Positions 29,922 to 39,006 of a DNA stretch of 50,452 nt are shown piece after piece. The stretch is from contig JAZRZH010000033.1 of NCBI GenBank assembly GCA_045601245.1, positions 1-50,452 of the forward strand, written 5' to 3'. Position 1 is the first letter of the stretch. The number at the start of each line of letters is the position of its first letter. The notes under the pieces were generated by a model. The model was not told the origin of the DNA. It did not search any database and worked only from the letters and a program-made list of their open reading frames with translations. This DNA comes from Cacconaster sp045601245. Lineage in GTDB: Bacteria; Bacteroidota; Bacteroidia; Bacteroidales; UBA932. Made by a program: the position numbers and the translations under genes.

Positions 29922-30547
29922 TAACCGATTCCGACAGCGGCTGCGATTCCGATGATTATTCCGGCGATTATGGCGGCGGCGATGAATGCCAGACCTATGA
30001 TTGCGAAAATGCCGCTGAATTTGTAGAATGACTTGACGTTCTTGAGTCCGTTCTCGAGTTCTGTCTTGTCCTGGAGGGCGAAGGCTTTCTTGAGGGAGCG
30101 GCCTGACCGGGTAAGGTATAATGCGGGGAAGAGGTAGATGATTCCCATTGCCGCCATGACGATCCCTTCGAGTATGAGGGTGAATGCCGGCATTCCCGAC
30201 ATCTTCGCGGCGTCCGTTCCGGAAAGGGCAACCGCGCAGATTCCGAAGACGATCATGATGATTGACGAGACAAGCATGAAGATGCCGAGGAATTTTGACC
30301 ATCTGCCGGTCTCCTTGAGATAATCCCTGCCGGCTTCCGTGATTGCAAACGGCTCGTCCTGGAACCTTGACTTGAAAGGTGCCGGTTCGGACGGGGATGC
30401 CGGAGCTTTGGCTGGTTTTGCTTCAGTTTCAAGCGTTTCCGCGTTCTGAGATTCGCTCTGAGGCATATATCGTGAGTACTCCTGTGATTCTGGAGCCTTG
30501 GCCGCATCATCGTGCGGTGCGTATGGGCTGTAGTCAGTGTCTGCCAT
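29921..30547 (-). CDS. DUF5362-type membrane protein
   Basis: A 208-residue protein from the ATG at 30547, chosen because a -7 promoter box at 30582-30575 overlaps the earlier possible start at 30577. The first 60 residues are a Pro, Ala, Glu and Ser-rich disordered tail, probably cytosolic. Three hydrophobic helices follow, about 85-108, 122-146 and 177-204, with a charged helix (SLKKAFALQDKTELENGLKNVKSFYK) before the last. The pattern fits the DUF5362 family of Bacteroidota, whose role is unknown. It opens the minus-strand operon that ends with the glycerophosphodiesterase gene. Confidence 0.75.
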   Translation of the reverse strand: MADTDYSPYAPHDDAAKAPESQEYSRYMPQSESQNAETLETEAKPAKAPASPSEPAPFKSRFQDEPFAITEAGRDYLKETGRWSKFLGIFMLVSSIIMIVFGICAVALSGTDAAKMSGMPAFTLILEGIVMAAMGIIYLFPALYLTRSGRSLKKAFALQDKTELENGLKNVKSFYKFSGIFAIIGLAFIAAAIIAGIIIGIAAAVGIG

Positions 30548-30574
30548 TGCTTTGGATATTATTATTGAATAAAG

Positions 30575-30582
30575 CAAAAATA
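30575..30582 (-). promoter_or_regulatory. -7 promoter element TATTTTTG of the DUF5362 operon
   Basis: Exact TAnnTTTG on the minus strand, 27 bases before the ATG at 30547. Confidence 0.6.
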
Positions 30583-30639
30583 GTCATTCCGGCTGAAATA
30601 TCAAATAGCCTGATATTTCCTATTATATGTAAAAATTGT

Positions 30640-30647
30640 TATATTTG
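30640..30647 (+). promoter_or_regulatory. -7 promoter element TATATTTG of the DUF349-yidC operon
   Basis: Exact TAnnTTTG, 28 bases before the ATG at 30676. It shows that the longer frame back to 30379 is not the real start. Confidence 0.6.
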
Positions 30648-30675
30648 CGAATTACAACTTTTAGAAGCCAATATT

Positions 30676-32598
30676 ATGAGCGAAGATCTTAAACCAATTG
30701 TTCCTGAAACTGAGGAGCAATCTGCTACAGTTAGCGAAATTACAGTTGAACAGCCTGCAGAGGCCGCAGCCGGACAGCCTGAAGAGGCAACTGAGGATGC
30801 TCAGCCGATTGAAGAGGAAATCATTGATTATTCAAACAAGGGGCTGAAGGACATCCTGGATATTTTCCAGAGCCTCATCGAAGGAGATGATGTTCAGAAA
30901 CTCCACAAGCACGCCGAGCCTATAAAAGCCGCATTCTACAAGACTCTCCGCAAGGAGAAGATTGCTCTTGGATGCCAGCCTGAAGGTGAAGCTGTAATTG
31001 GAGAGGTTCCGGAGACCCCGGCAGAAGCAGCCGTTGATAATTCGGAAGAATCCGAAAAACCGGAGATGGTTTCCGTCAATCCTTTCGCTGAAATTGAGCG
31101 TGGTTTCAAGGATCTTTATGCAAAATACCGCGCAATCCGCGCGTCATATGTTGCTGAACAGGAAAAGAGGAAGGAGGAGAATCTTGAGAAGAAGCAAGGG
31201 CTTATCGAACAGCTGAAGGAGCTTCTCGACAAGAAGGAGGATGTCAAGACGACATTCCCTGCATTCCGTGATATCCAGGCCAAATGGCGTGAAATAGGTC
31301 CTGTTACCCAGGCCAAGGCAAAAGGCCTTTATGAGACATATCAGCATCAGGTTGAGATGTTTTATGATTATGTTAATCTCAACAAAGAGTTCCGTGACCT
31401 TGATTTCAAGAAAAATCTCGAAGCGAAGACTGCTCTCTGTGAGAAGGCAGAGGCCCTCGCCGAGGAGCAGAACGTTGTAGAGGCATTCCGCACCCTCCAG
31501 AATCTTCACGAGGAATGGAAGGAGTTAGGTCCGGTAAGCAAGGAGTACCGTGAGGAAATATGGGACAGATTCCGCGCTGCCACATCCGTTGTCAACAAGA
31601 AGCATCAGGCGTATTTCGAGGCAATGAAGGGTGACCAGCAGGTCAATTTCGAGGCGAAGACCAAGCTCTGTGAGAAGGTAGAGGCAATCGCAGCAAGCGA
31701 GATCAGGGATTCCAGCCAGTGGAACAACCTCACCAAGGAGATTGAGGAAATCCAGAAGGAATGGCGCACTATAGGATATGCGTCCAAAAAGGACAATCAG
31801 AAAGTGTACGACCGCTTCCGTGCAGCCTGCGACGACTTCTTTACTAAGAAACGTGACTTCTATTCCGAGTTCAAGGACCAGATGCAGGATAATATGGACA
31901 AGAAGATCAAGCTCTGCGAGCAGGCTGAAGCGTTGAAGGAAAGCACCGACTGGAAGAAGACCTCCGAAACCCTTATCGACCTCCAGAAACAATGGAAGGA
32001 GATAGGTCCTGTGTCCCGCAAGAAGAGCGAGCAGATATGGAAGCGTTTCCGCGCAGCCTGCGACGAATTCTTCAACAACCGTGACAAGCAGGCGGATGCA
32101 CAGACCAGCCAGTATGCCGCCAATCTCGCCGCAAAGAAGGCTGTTATAGAAGAAGTGAATGCTTTCGAGGCAGGAGAGGACCGCGATGCTGATTTCGCCG
32201 CGCTTAAGGAGTTCCAGGCACGCTGGAATGCTATAGGGTTTGTTCCATTCAAGGAGAAGGCAAAGATCCAGGCCGAGTTCAAGAAGGCGCTCGACGCTCA
32301 GTTCGACGCACTCAGGGCTTCCGGCTCCGCTGACCGCGGACGCCGCTTCAATAGCGCAGGTCGTGGTGAGAGGTCGGTTCGCTCGGAGCGCGACAAGCTT
32401 GTACAGGCATTCCAGAAGAAGGAGCAGGAAATTGCAACCTGGAGCAACAATATGGGATTTTTCTCCAAGTCCAAGAATGCCGAGGCTCTTCTCGAGGAGC
32501 TCAACAAGAAGATAGATCTCGCTAAGCAGGAGCTTGCAGACCTCGAGAACAAGATCAAGGATTTCGACCGTCAACACGAGGAGAGCGATGAACAGTAA
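30676..32598 (+). CDS. DUF349 repeat protein
   Basis: A 640-residue, highly charged, almost wholly helical cytosolic protein. The ATG at 30676 follows a -7 promoter box. The open frame back to 30379 is antisense to the neighbour gene and is rejected. An acidic N-terminal tail (1-60) is followed by five or more DUF349 repeats of about 75 to 80 residues, seen by the recurring pattern KxxLCEKAEAL...W....LQ..WKE.GPV......IW.RFRAA.D.FF, and a C-terminal coiled coil (from about 570). DUF349 proteins are widespread in Bacteroidota, and no biochemical role is settled. Its last 11 bases overlap the yidC start, so the two are tightly coupled, which hints at a link to membrane-protein biogenesis. Confidence 0.85.
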   Translation: MSEDLKPIVPETEEQSATVSEITVEQPAEAAAGQPEEATEDAQPIEEEIIDYSNKGLKDILDIFQSLIEGDDVQKLHKHAEPIKAAFYKTLRKEKIALGCQPEGEAVIGEVPETPAEAAVDNSEESEKPEMVSVNPFAEIERGFKDLYAKYRAIRASYVAEQEKRKEENLEKKQGLIEQLKELLDKKEDVKTTFPAFRDIQAKWREIGPVTQAKAKGLYETYQHQVEMFYDYVNLNKEFRDLDFKKNLEAKTALCEKAEALAEEQNVVEAFRTLQNLHEEWKELGPVSKEYREEIWDRFRAATSVVNKKHQAYFEAMKGDQQVNFEAKTKLCEKVEAIAASEIRDSSQWNNLTKEIEEIQKEWRTIGYASKKDNQKVYDRFRAACDDFFTKKRDFYSEFKDQMQDNMDKKIKLCEQAEALKESTDWKKTSETLIDLQKQWKEIGPVSRKKSEQIWKRFRAACDEFFNNRDKQADAQTSQYAANLAAKKAVIEEVNAFEAGEDRDADFAALKEFQARWNAIGFVPFKEKAKIQAEFKKALDAQFDALRASGSADRGRRFNSAGRGERSVRSERDKLVQAFQKKEQEIATWSNNMGFFSKSKNAEALLEELNKKIDLAKQELADLENKIKDFDRQHEESDEQ

Positions 32599-34438
32599 GA
32601 GAAGCAGTGTAATTGGGTTCGCCCTCATAGGTATCATTCTCCTCCTCTTTAGTTGGTACAATACAGAACAGTTTGAAAAGCAGCGCGTTGAATATCAGCG
32701 CCAGCAGGATTCCATAGCACTCGCAAATCCGGTCATCGACTCGACCGTTGCTGCTGTTACGGATAATACTGACGCTGCGTCCGAGCCGGCTGAAGATCCG
32801 GCGATGTTCCGCGACTCTACGGTCGAGGCTGCCTACCGCGCCGAGGCCGAGTACTTCACACTTGAGAATGACAAGATCCGTCTTCAGGTCTCCTCAAAGG
32901 GCGCTCAGCCTTACGAGGTCCTGATCAAGGATTATTTCACATACGACAGTTCAGCTCTCTTCCTTGTCGGAAAGGACCGCAGTTCGATGGAGATGGAGAT
33001 CAACACCGACCAGTGGATCAACACCGCCGATCTGAGTTTCACAGCTGTCGAGTCCACGCCGAACCATCTCGTGCTCCATCTTCCTTTCGATGAGGATTCC
33101 TACATCGAGGCGGTCTACGACCTGCAGGATGGTTCGTATATGGCCGACTACGACCTGCATTTTGTCGGGATGGACGAATACCTCGATCCCCGCACCACGC
33201 AGTTCTCACTCAAGTGGGTCCTCGATGTGCCGCGTCTTGAGAAGGGCTACAAGAATGAACGCAATTATTCTGCTGTCGCATTCCGCGACGCCGGTTCTGA
33301 AGGCCGCGTAAAGACTCTCGGTCAGAGGAAGGAGTCTGTCAACGAATCCTTCCCGACCCGTCTCAAGTGGGTGGGCTTCCAGCAGCAGTTCTTCTCCGCA
33401 ATCATCCTTGCGGACAATGATTTCGCAAGCGGAACACTCGTCAACAAGTTCTATTCCGAGGACAATACGGACCGTCTGCTTATGCGCAGCGGCGCGGACC
33501 TGAGTGTAGAGATTGATGCACGCAGCAAGGATTTCAACGTCCCTATGCATTTCCTCTTCGCGCCGAACCATTTCCCGACCCTGAAGAGCTATGACCAGAA
33601 GTTTGAGAAGATCATTCCGCTTGGCGGCAAGCTCGTGGGCTTCATCTCAAGATACGTTATTATCCCGACATTCAACTGGCTCAGCAAGTCCATCGCCAAC
33701 TACGGTATCATCATCCTGATTCTCACCCTTATGATCAAGTTGGTGATCTCGCCGCTGACCTTCAAGTCCTACGCCTCATCGGCCAAGATGAAGGTCATCA
33801 AGCCTGAGGTGGATAAGATCAACGCCAGGTATCCTAAGCAGGAAGACGCGCTCAAGAAGCAGCAGGCCACTATGGACCTTTACAAGAGGGCGGGCATCAG
33901 CACTTTCGGAGGATGTCTTCCTATCCTGCTCCAGTTCCCGATCCTGTGGGCGATGTTCCGGTTCTTCCCTGCATCCATCGAGCTGCGTCAGAACGGATTC
34001 CTCTGGTGCGACGACTTGAGTACATATGATTCCATATGCGACTTTGGATTCAACGTTCCGCTCCTCGGAGACCACCTGTCACTTTTCGCTCTCCTTATGG
34101 GTATCACGATGTGGGCGTACTCCAAGATGACGATGGGCAATATGGACGACAGCCAGATGCCTGGAATGAAGTTTATGAACACCTGGTTGATGCCTATAAT
34201 GATGTTCTTCCTCTGCAACAATTTCTCAGCCGGTCTGAGTTACTACTATATGCTCTCCAACCTCATCACCATCCTCCAGAACTGGATGATCCGCAAGTGG
34301 TTCGTGGATGAGGACAAGATTTACGCCCGCCTTAAGGAAAAGGCCGCGCAACCGGCGAAGAAGTCGAAATTCCAGCAGCGTCTCGAAGAGATGCAGAAAC
34401 AGCAGCAACAGCAATTGAAACAACAGAACAGAAAATGA
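32588..34438 (+). CDS. yidC: Membrane protein insertase YidC
   Basis: A 616-residue YidC/Oxa1 insertase with the long Gram-negative form: an N-terminal membrane anchor (about 7-23), a large periplasmic beta-super-sandwich domain (about 80-350), and the conserved five-helix insertase core from about 365. Core signatures are IILILTLMIKLVISPLTF, the cytosolic helical hairpin with KMKVIKPEVDKINARY, FGGCLPILLQFPILWAMF and TWLMPIMMFFLCNNFSAGLSYYY. The C terminus is a Lys/Gln-rich tail ending in a poly-Gln-like stretch, as in ribosome-binding tails. It inserts and folds inner-membrane proteins with or without SecYEG. The ATG at 32588 lies 11 bases inside the DUF349 gene. The end overlaps the next gene by 4 bases. 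Confidence 0.96.
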   Translation: MNSKRSSVIGFALIGIILLLFSWYNTEQFEKQRVEYQRQQDSIALANPVIDSTVAAVTDNTDAASEPAEDPAMFRDSTVEAAYRAEAEYFTLENDKIRLQVSSKGAQPYEVLIKDYFTYDSSALFLVGKDRSSMEMEINTDQWINTADLSFTAVESTPNHLVLHLPFDEDSYIEAVYDLQDGSYMADYDLHFVGMDEYLDPRTTQFSLKWVLDVPRLEKGYKNERNYSAVAFRDAGSEGRVKTLGQRKESVNESFPTRLKWVGFQQQFFSAIILADNDFASGTLVNKFYSEDNTDRLLMRSGADLSVEIDARSKDFNVPMHFLFAPNHFPTLKSYDQKFEKIIPLGGKLVGFISRYVIIPTFNWLSKSIANYGIIILILTLMIKLVISPLTFKSYASSAKMKVIKPEVDKINARYPKQEDALKKQQATMDLYKRAGISTFGGCLPILLQFPILWAMFRFFPASIELRQNGFLWCDDLSTYDSICDFGFNVPLLGDHLSLFALLMGITMWAYSKMTMGNMDDSQMPGMKFMNTWLMPIMMFFLCNNFSAGLSYYYMLSNLITILQNWMIRKWFVDEDKIYARLKEKAAQPAKKSKFQQRLEEMQKQQQQQLKQQNRK

Positions 34439-35109
34439 GCATAGCTTCTCAGATTCAATCCATAAAAAATGAACTGCCATCCACCGCAAGGTTGGTGGCA
34501 GTTACAAAATTCAAGCCTGTCGAAGCCGTAATGGAGGCATATGAGGCCGGCCAGCGCGTGTTTGGAGAGAACCGTCCGCAGGAATTCTCCGCCAAGGTGA
34601 TGGTCACTCCAGCGGATATCGAATGGCATTTCATCGGCCACCTTCAGACCAACAAGCTCAAGATGGTGGTGCCATACGCTTCAATGATCGAGTCCATTGA
34701 TTCACTGAAGCTGCTCAAGGCGGTGAATGATTTCGCAGCATCACTGGGCAAGGTCACGGATTGCTTGCTTGAGGTACACATCGCCACTGACGAGGAGACA
34801 AAACAAGGCTTTACACCTGACGAGGTGCGTGTACTGTCGAAGGATTTCGAACATTACACAAATATCCGTTTCCGCGGAGTGATGGGAATGGCGTCGAATA
34901 CGGAGGATATGGAGCTTGTTCGCTCCGAGTTCAGGAGCCTGCGCAGCCTGGCGGATGAGATTCGTGGATACGGACGGACAGCGGGCCGCGTCTGGACCGA
35001 CGGGTTCAACGAGGTCTCGATGGGTATGTCCGGCGACTGGCCCATCGCGGTGGAGGAGGGTGCGACCCTTATTAGAATAGGTACAACAATCTTCGGGGCG
35101 AGGAACTGA
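34435..35109 (+). CDS. PLP homeostasis protein (YggS/PLPBP family)
   Basis: A 224-residue alanine-racemase-like TIM-barrel protein. The PLP lysine is Lys25 in AVTKFKP. Other family marks are FGENRPQE (43-50), WHFIGHLQTNK (63-73), VSMGMSGDW and the phosphate-binding RIGTTIFGAR at the end. Members bind pyridoxal 5'-phosphate without known catalysis and keep PLP and amino-acid pools balanced. The length is normal (about 225-235). Its ATG overlaps the yidC stop in ATGA, and surE follows after 1 base, so all are read from one message. Confidence 0.94.
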   Translation: MSIASQIQSIKNELPSTARLVAVTKFKPVEAVMEAYEAGQRVFGENRPQEFSAKVMVTPADIEWHFIGHLQTNKLKMVVPYASMIESIDSLKLLKAVNDFAASLGKVTDCLLEVHIATDEETKQGFTPDEVRVLSKDFEHYTNIRFRGVMGMASNTEDMELVRSEFRSLRSLADEIRGYGRTAGRVWTDGFNEVSMGMSGDWPIAVEEGATLIRIGTTIFGARN

Positions 35110-35110
35110 T

Positions 35111-35908
35111 ATGGTAGCACGCGAAATAATCGTAACCAATGACGACAGCTACACGGCGCTTGGAATCAGTGTTGTGGCCGAATATCTCAAGAAATGGGGC
35201 AATGTGACGGTCGTGGCTCCGCTCGAGCCCCAGTCCGGCAAGTCCGCTTCGCTCACGCTCAGGCAGCCTATGTATCTCAATCTGCTCCGCGAAGAGCCGG
35301 GACTAAAGTTCTACACACTTACAGGTACGCCTGCTGACTGTGTTAAGATGGGCGTGAAGATACTTTCTGACGAGGACAAATTCCCAGACCTTCTGGTCTC
35401 CGGCATCAACCACGGCTCCAATGCCTCCGCGGCTTCCATATATTCCGGAACCCTCGGTGCCGCGGCGGAGGGCACTATCTATGGAATACCTTCCATCGGT
35501 CTCTCCATTGATACTCACAATCCGGAGCCTGATTTCAGAGTAGTGACGGAGAATCTCGACAGGATTTTCTCGCAGATATTCGGGAAGGGTTTTGACAGCG
35601 GCGTTTATCTGAATGTCAATTTCCCTGCAGTCGCTCCTGCCGATGTGCGCGGCATCCGCTTCGCAAGTCAGGGCAAGGGACGCTGGATCAAAGAATACGA
35701 GCCATATGTTGATGAAAATGGCGAGGCCTGCTTCATAATGCTCGGAGAATTCTACGATATGGACCCGGATGCGAAGATTGATGACAATACATTTCTTCCG
35801 GGAGACCATAAGGCGGTTGAACAGAATTATATTACAATAGTTCCACATATGATTGATTCTACCAGTTACCGCGAAGCGGAGCGGCTTTCATCATTGTGGG
35901 AATTCTGA
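35111..35908 (+). CDS. surE: 5'/3'-nucleotidase SurE
   Basis: A 265-residue SurE protein. The metal site is at the N terminus (Asn10-Asp11-Asp12 in VTNDDSY; Gly is usual where Ser13 stands). Further marks are SGKSASLT (42-49), GTPADCVKMG (77-86) and SGINHGSNAS (95-104). It removes phosphate from nucleoside monophosphates in the cytosol. The pairing surE-lpxB is common in Bacteroidota, and here lpxB follows after 4 bases. Confidence 0.95.
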   Translation: MVAREIIVTNDDSYTALGISVVAEYLKKWGNVTVVAPLEPQSGKSASLTLRQPMYLNLLREEPGLKFYTLTGTPADCVKMGVKILSDEDKFPDLLVSGINHGSNASAASIYSGTLGAAAEGTIYGIPSIGLSIDTHNPEPDFRVVTENLDRIFSQIFGKGFDSGVYLNVNFPAVAPADVRGIRFASQGKGRWIKEYEPYVDENGEACFIMLGEFYDMDPDAKIDDNTFLPGDHKAVEQNYITIVPHMIDSTSYREAERLSSLWEF

Positions 35909-35912
35909 CGAT

Positions 35913-37010
35913 ATGCGATATTACCTTATAGCGGGCGAGGCCTCGGGCGACCTTCACGGCGCAGCTCTGATGCGGGCGTTGAAGGGGTGCGATCCGGATG
36001 CGGACTTCCGATTCCGCGGCGGCGACAAAATGACCGAAGCCGGCGGGACGCGATTCCGCCATTATCGCGACACTGCTGTGATGGGGGTGGTCGAGGTGGC
36101 TGCCAAAGCCGGCCGGCTGCTTGCCGATATGAAGGCGACCAAGGCTGATCTGCTCGGATACGGGCCGGATGTACTGATACTTGTCGATTTTCCTGGATTC
36201 AATCTCAGGATGGCGGAATTCGCCCACAAACACGGCATCCGCGTATTCTGGTACATAGCCCCTAAACTGTGGGCGAGGGGAGAGCGCCGCATCAGGAAGA
36301 TCCGCAGGTATGTCGACGAAATGTTTGTGATTTTCCCTTTCGAGGTGGGGTATTTCCACCGCCTCGGTGTGGATGTGCATTATTGCGGAAATCCGCTTCT
36401 GGATACTGTTGGCGCGCCTCAGGACGAGCCTGAGAAGGTCATCGCGCTGCTCCCTGGCAGCCGTGCCGCCGAACTCGGATGGTTAATGCCTCGCTTCGCG
36501 GAAATGGAGCGTCTGATGGTCGCAGATCCGCGCTGGGCGGATTACCGCCTGATTATCGCCGGAGCCCCGGACATGAAGCCTGCGGATTATGCACGCTTCC
36601 TGTCGCCGGAGTCGAAGGTCGTTGTCGAATACGGGGAGACGGTCGACCTGTTGTGCCGTAGCGCCGCAGCGGTTATTAGTTCAGGAACCGCCTCGCTCGA
36701 AGCTGCTCTGACGGCTACCCCGCAGGTGGTGTGCTACGGATTCAACCGCATAACGTATCTCATCGCCCGGATGCTGGTGAAGGTCAAGTATATCAGTCTT
36801 GCAAACCTGATCCTCGACAAAATGATTTTCAAGGAGCTGATCCAGGACGAATCATCTGCCGCGAAGATTCTCGATGAACTCGGGCGGCTTGTCTTCGATG
36901 CAGAGTACCGCGCCGGGATGAAGGCGGATTATACGCGTCTCCGTGAAGTGATGGGCGAGCCAGGAGCGGCTGAGCGCGTCGCAGGGGAAATGGTCGCAAT
37001 CCTCAAATAA
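35913..37010 (+). CDS. lpxB: Lipid-A-disaccharide synthase
   Basis: A 365-residue GT19 glycosyltransferase, normal length for LpxB. The start at 35913 fits MRYYLIAGEASGDLHGA, the family N terminus; a longer frame to 35853 overlaps surE. Signatures are GEASGDLHGA (8-17), FRGGDKM, VLILVDFPGFN, the characteristic YIAPKLWAR, LLPGSRAAELG and SGTASLEAALTATPQVVCY. The enzyme joins UDP-2,3-diacylglucosamine and lipid X to form the lipid A disaccharide at the inner membrane, so the host makes lipopolysaccharide or lipooligosaccharide. Last gene of the operon that starts at 30676. Confidence 0.95.
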   Translation: MRYYLIAGEASGDLHGAALMRALKGCDPDADFRFRGGDKMTEAGGTRFRHYRDTAVMGVVEVAAKAGRLLADMKATKADLLGYGPDVLILVDFPGFNLRMAEFAHKHGIRVFWYIAPKLWARGERRIRKIRRYVDEMFVIFPFEVGYFHRLGVDVHYCGNPLLDTVGAPQDEPEKVIALLPGSRAAELGWLMPRFAEMERLMVADPRWADYRLIIAGAPDMKPADYARFLSPESKVVVEYGETVDLLCRSAAAVISSGTASLEAALTATPQVVCYGFNRITYLIARMLVKVKYISLANLILDKMIFKELIQDESSAAKILDELGRLVFDAEYRAGMKADYTRLREVMGEPGAAERVAGEMVAILK

Positions 37011-37020
37011 GATTATTGCA

Positions 37021-37051
37021 TTGTTTGGTATTGATATTATTAGTATATTTG
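37021..37051 (+). promoter_or_regulatory. Promoter of the GAPDH gene
   Basis: TTG at 37021-37023 and TATATTTG at 37044-37051 (exact TAnnTTTG) are separated by 20 bases, the best -33/-7 pair in the window. The box ends 37 bases before the ATG at 37089. Confidence 0.7.
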
Positions 37052-37088
37052 TCTCATTATAAGGTATAACTCTTTCAAACAATAGATT

Positions 37089-38090
37089 ATGAACAAAATC
37101 AAAATTGGTATCAACGGTTTCGGCCGTATCGGACGCCTCGTCTTCAGGGCAGCCCAGAAGAGGGACGACATTGTTGTAGTAGGCATCAACGACCTTATGG
37201 AAGTTGACTATATGGCCTATATGCTCAAGTATGACACTATGCACGGACAGTTCGATGGTACGATCGAGGTCAAGGACGGCAAGCTCGTCGTAAATGGCAA
37301 CGCCATCCGCGTGACAGCAGAGAAGGACCCTGCAAATCTCAAGTGGGACGAAGTCGGCGCTGAATATATCGTCGAGTCCACAGGTCTCTTCCTTACTAAG
37401 GAGAAGGCTGAGGCACACATCTCTGCAGGCGCAAAGAAGGTTATAATGAGCGCCCCTTCAAAGGACGATACCCCTATGTTCGTCTATGGCGTCAATGAGA
37501 AGTCATACGCAGGCCAGAACATCATCTCCAACGCATCCTGCACCACCAACTGCCTTGCTCCTATTGCAAAGGTGCTCAATGACGCATTCGGCATCGAGAC
37601 GGGTCTTATGACTACCGTGCACTCAACCACAGCCACCCAGAAGACCGTTGACGGCACTTCCGCAAAGGATTGGCGCGGTGGCCGTGCTGCAAGCGGCAAC
37701 ATCATCCCTTCATCCACTGGTGCAGCAAAGGCAGTTGGCAAGGTAATCCCGGAGCTCAACGGTAAGCTCACCGGCATATCTATGCGCGTTCCTACCCTTG
37801 ACGTATCTGTGGTTGACCTCACCGTTAACCTCAAGAATCCTGCAACCAAGGAAGATATATGCAATGCCATGAAGAAGGCTTCAGAAGGAGAACTCAAGGG
37901 CGTTCTCGGATATACCGAAGATGCAGTCGTTTCAAGCGACTTCCTCGGCGATGCACGCACATCCATTTTTGACGCCAATGCCGGCGTTTATCTCACCGAC
38001 AAGTTCGTCAAGGTCGTTGCATGGTATGACAATGAGTGGGGCTATTCAAATAAGGTCCTCGATATGATTGCATACACCGCAAACAAATAA
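37089..38090 (+). CDS. gapA: Glyceraldehyde-3-phosphate dehydrogenase, type I
   Basis: A 333-residue GAPDH. The Rossmann motif GINGFGRIGR is at 7-16, the catalytic Cys151 in ASCTTNCLAP, and the base His178 in VHSTTATQ. DWRGGRAASGNIIPSSTGAAKAV and the C-terminal WYDNEWGYS are also present. It oxidises glyceraldehyde 3-phosphate with NAD and phosphate in glycolysis. Its own promoter precedes it and a strong hairpin terminator follows, so it is transcribed alone. Codon choice appears biased, as expected for a highly expressed gene. Confidence 0.96.
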   Translation: MNKIKIGINGFGRIGRLVFRAAQKRDDIVVVGINDLMEVDYMAYMLKYDTMHGQFDGTIEVKDGKLVVNGNAIRVTAEKDPANLKWDEVGAEYIVESTGLFLTKEKAEAHISAGAKKVIMSAPSKDDTPMFVYGVNEKSYAGQNIISNASCTTNCLAPIAKVLNDAFGIETGLMTTVHSTTATQKTVDGTSAKDWRGGRAASGNIIPSSTGAAKAVGKVIPELNGKLTGISMRVPTLDVSVVDLTVNLKNPATKEDICNAMKKASEGELKGVLGYTEDAVVSSDFLGDARTSIFDANAGVYLTDKFVKVVAWYDNEWGYSNKVLDMIAYTANK

Positions 38091-38116
38091 GCCGATAATA
38101 AATACCATATACACAA

Positions 38117-38152
38117 GGGCGCCGTTCCGTTTGGAGCGGCGTCCCGCTTTTA
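38117..38152 (+). terminator. Intrinsic terminator of the GAPDH gene
   Basis: A 12-pair stem (GGGCGCCGTTCC with GGAGCGGCGTCCC, one bulged T, loop GTTT) spans 38117-38145 and is followed by CTTTTA. Confidence 0.8.
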
Positions 38153-38159
38153 TGGACTT

Positions 38160-38192
38160 TTGTCCGAATAGTCTTTTTATTTTATATCTTTG
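38160..38192 (+). promoter_or_regulatory. Promoter of the HAMP protein/trkH operon
   Basis: TTG at 38160-38162 and TATCTTTG at 38185-38192 (exact TAnnTTTG) with a 22-base spacer. The box ends 19 bases before the ATG at 38212. Confidence 0.65.
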
Positions 38193-38211
38193 TGTGTTAA
38201 AATGAATCCTT

Positions 38212-39006
38212 ATGGCAAAGTCTAAAGGTATGGGTATCAAGCGAAAAGTGTTTCTGGGCTGCATAGTGCTCGGAATGATACTCTTTTTGTCGAGCCTCAG
38301 CTCTGTGTACGAATTCAGCAAGATGAATGACTACGTGTCGGAAGAGATTGCTGAAAATATCGCGAGCATCGATTCGGCCCGCAAACTTCTCGAGGTGGCC
38401 GAAAGTCAGAATGCCGCTTTAATGTCCGCAATTGACGGGGACTACAAGTCGCTGGATTCGCTCGACAATAACGCTTTTTCCGCGGCACTTTCAAGAGCCG
38501 GCGAGACATTTTTGACTCAGGATGAGAAGTCTGCCGCAGATTCCGTGATGTATGCCTTTTCGGCATATATGCAAGTGGCCGGTGAGGCTCAGGATGTATG
38601 GATGTATGATACATATTTTCGCAGGGACTGGTTCTTCAACCGTCTTCAGCCGGTCTACTTGAAGTTCCGCGACTATATCATCAAACTCACAGAGGTCTGC
38701 GAGGATTCTCTGATCACCAATTCGCAGAGTCTCCAGGATGCGTTTCACAGAAGCATTATGCCACCGATGATCTCTCTCATCCTCGGTCTCCTTCTGGTCT
38801 TGCTTTTCAATTATTACCTTAACTACTATGTGATTAACCCTGTGCTAAAAGTTACAAAAGGCATCAAGGGGTATCGTCAGTTCGGCAAGAAATACGATGT
38901 CAGGATTGACAGTAATGATGAAATAGCGGAACTCAATGAAAATGTCCGTGATGTAATTGATCTCAACCAATCTTACAGAAACCAATTTGAGTCTCAGGAA
39001 AAGTGA
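38212..39006 (+). CDS. Output-less membrane sensor: periplasmic four-helix region plus HAMP domain
   Basis: A 264-residue inner-membrane protein. Helix TM1 is at about 12-33, a helical periplasmic region of chemoreceptor four-helix-bundle size follows (34-183), TM2 is at about 184-206, and then a HAMP-like linker (207-255) with the proline hinge (INPV, 208-211) and a second helix containing SNDEIAELNENV. The protein ends 9 residues later, with no kinase, cyclase or methyl-accepting domain. It is not an obvious truncation: the stop overlaps the GTG start of trkH by 4 bases. In many genomes a cytosolic TrkA subunit gene sits beside trkH. A signal-transmission role towards TrkH is inference. Confidence 0.78.
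   Translation: MAKSKGMGIKRKVFLGCIVLGMILFLSSLSSVYEFSKMNDYVSEEIAENIASIDSARKLLEVAESQNAALMSAIDGDYKSLDSLDNNAFSAALSRAGETFLTQDEKSAADSVMYAFSAYMQVAGEAQDVWMYDTYFRRDWFFNRLQPVYLKFRDYIIKLTEVCEDSLITNSQSLQDAFHRSIMPPMISLILGLLLVLLFNYYLNYYVINPVLKVTKGIKGYRQFGKKYDVRIDSNDEIAELNENVRDVIDLNQSYRNQFESQEK

Noticed and set aside
29922..30302. Upstream extension of the PD-(D/E)XK-like gene
   Set aside because: This part overlaps the DUF5362 gene in another frame and is Arg/His-rich without domain character; a TAATG junction at 29921 explains the start.
30379..30675. Upstream extension of the DUF349 gene
   Set aside because: Antisense to the DUF5362 gene and upstream of the promoter box at 30640.
31525..32661. Long minus-strand frame (378 residues) opposite the DUF349 gene
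   Set aside because: Leu/Glu-rich antisense of helical repeats; the plus-strand gene has clear repeats, promoter and operon context.
38202..38225. Seven-codon open frame overlapping the HAMP-protein start
   Set aside because: Too short to judge, with no sign of a regulatory peptide; chance is the simplest explanation.
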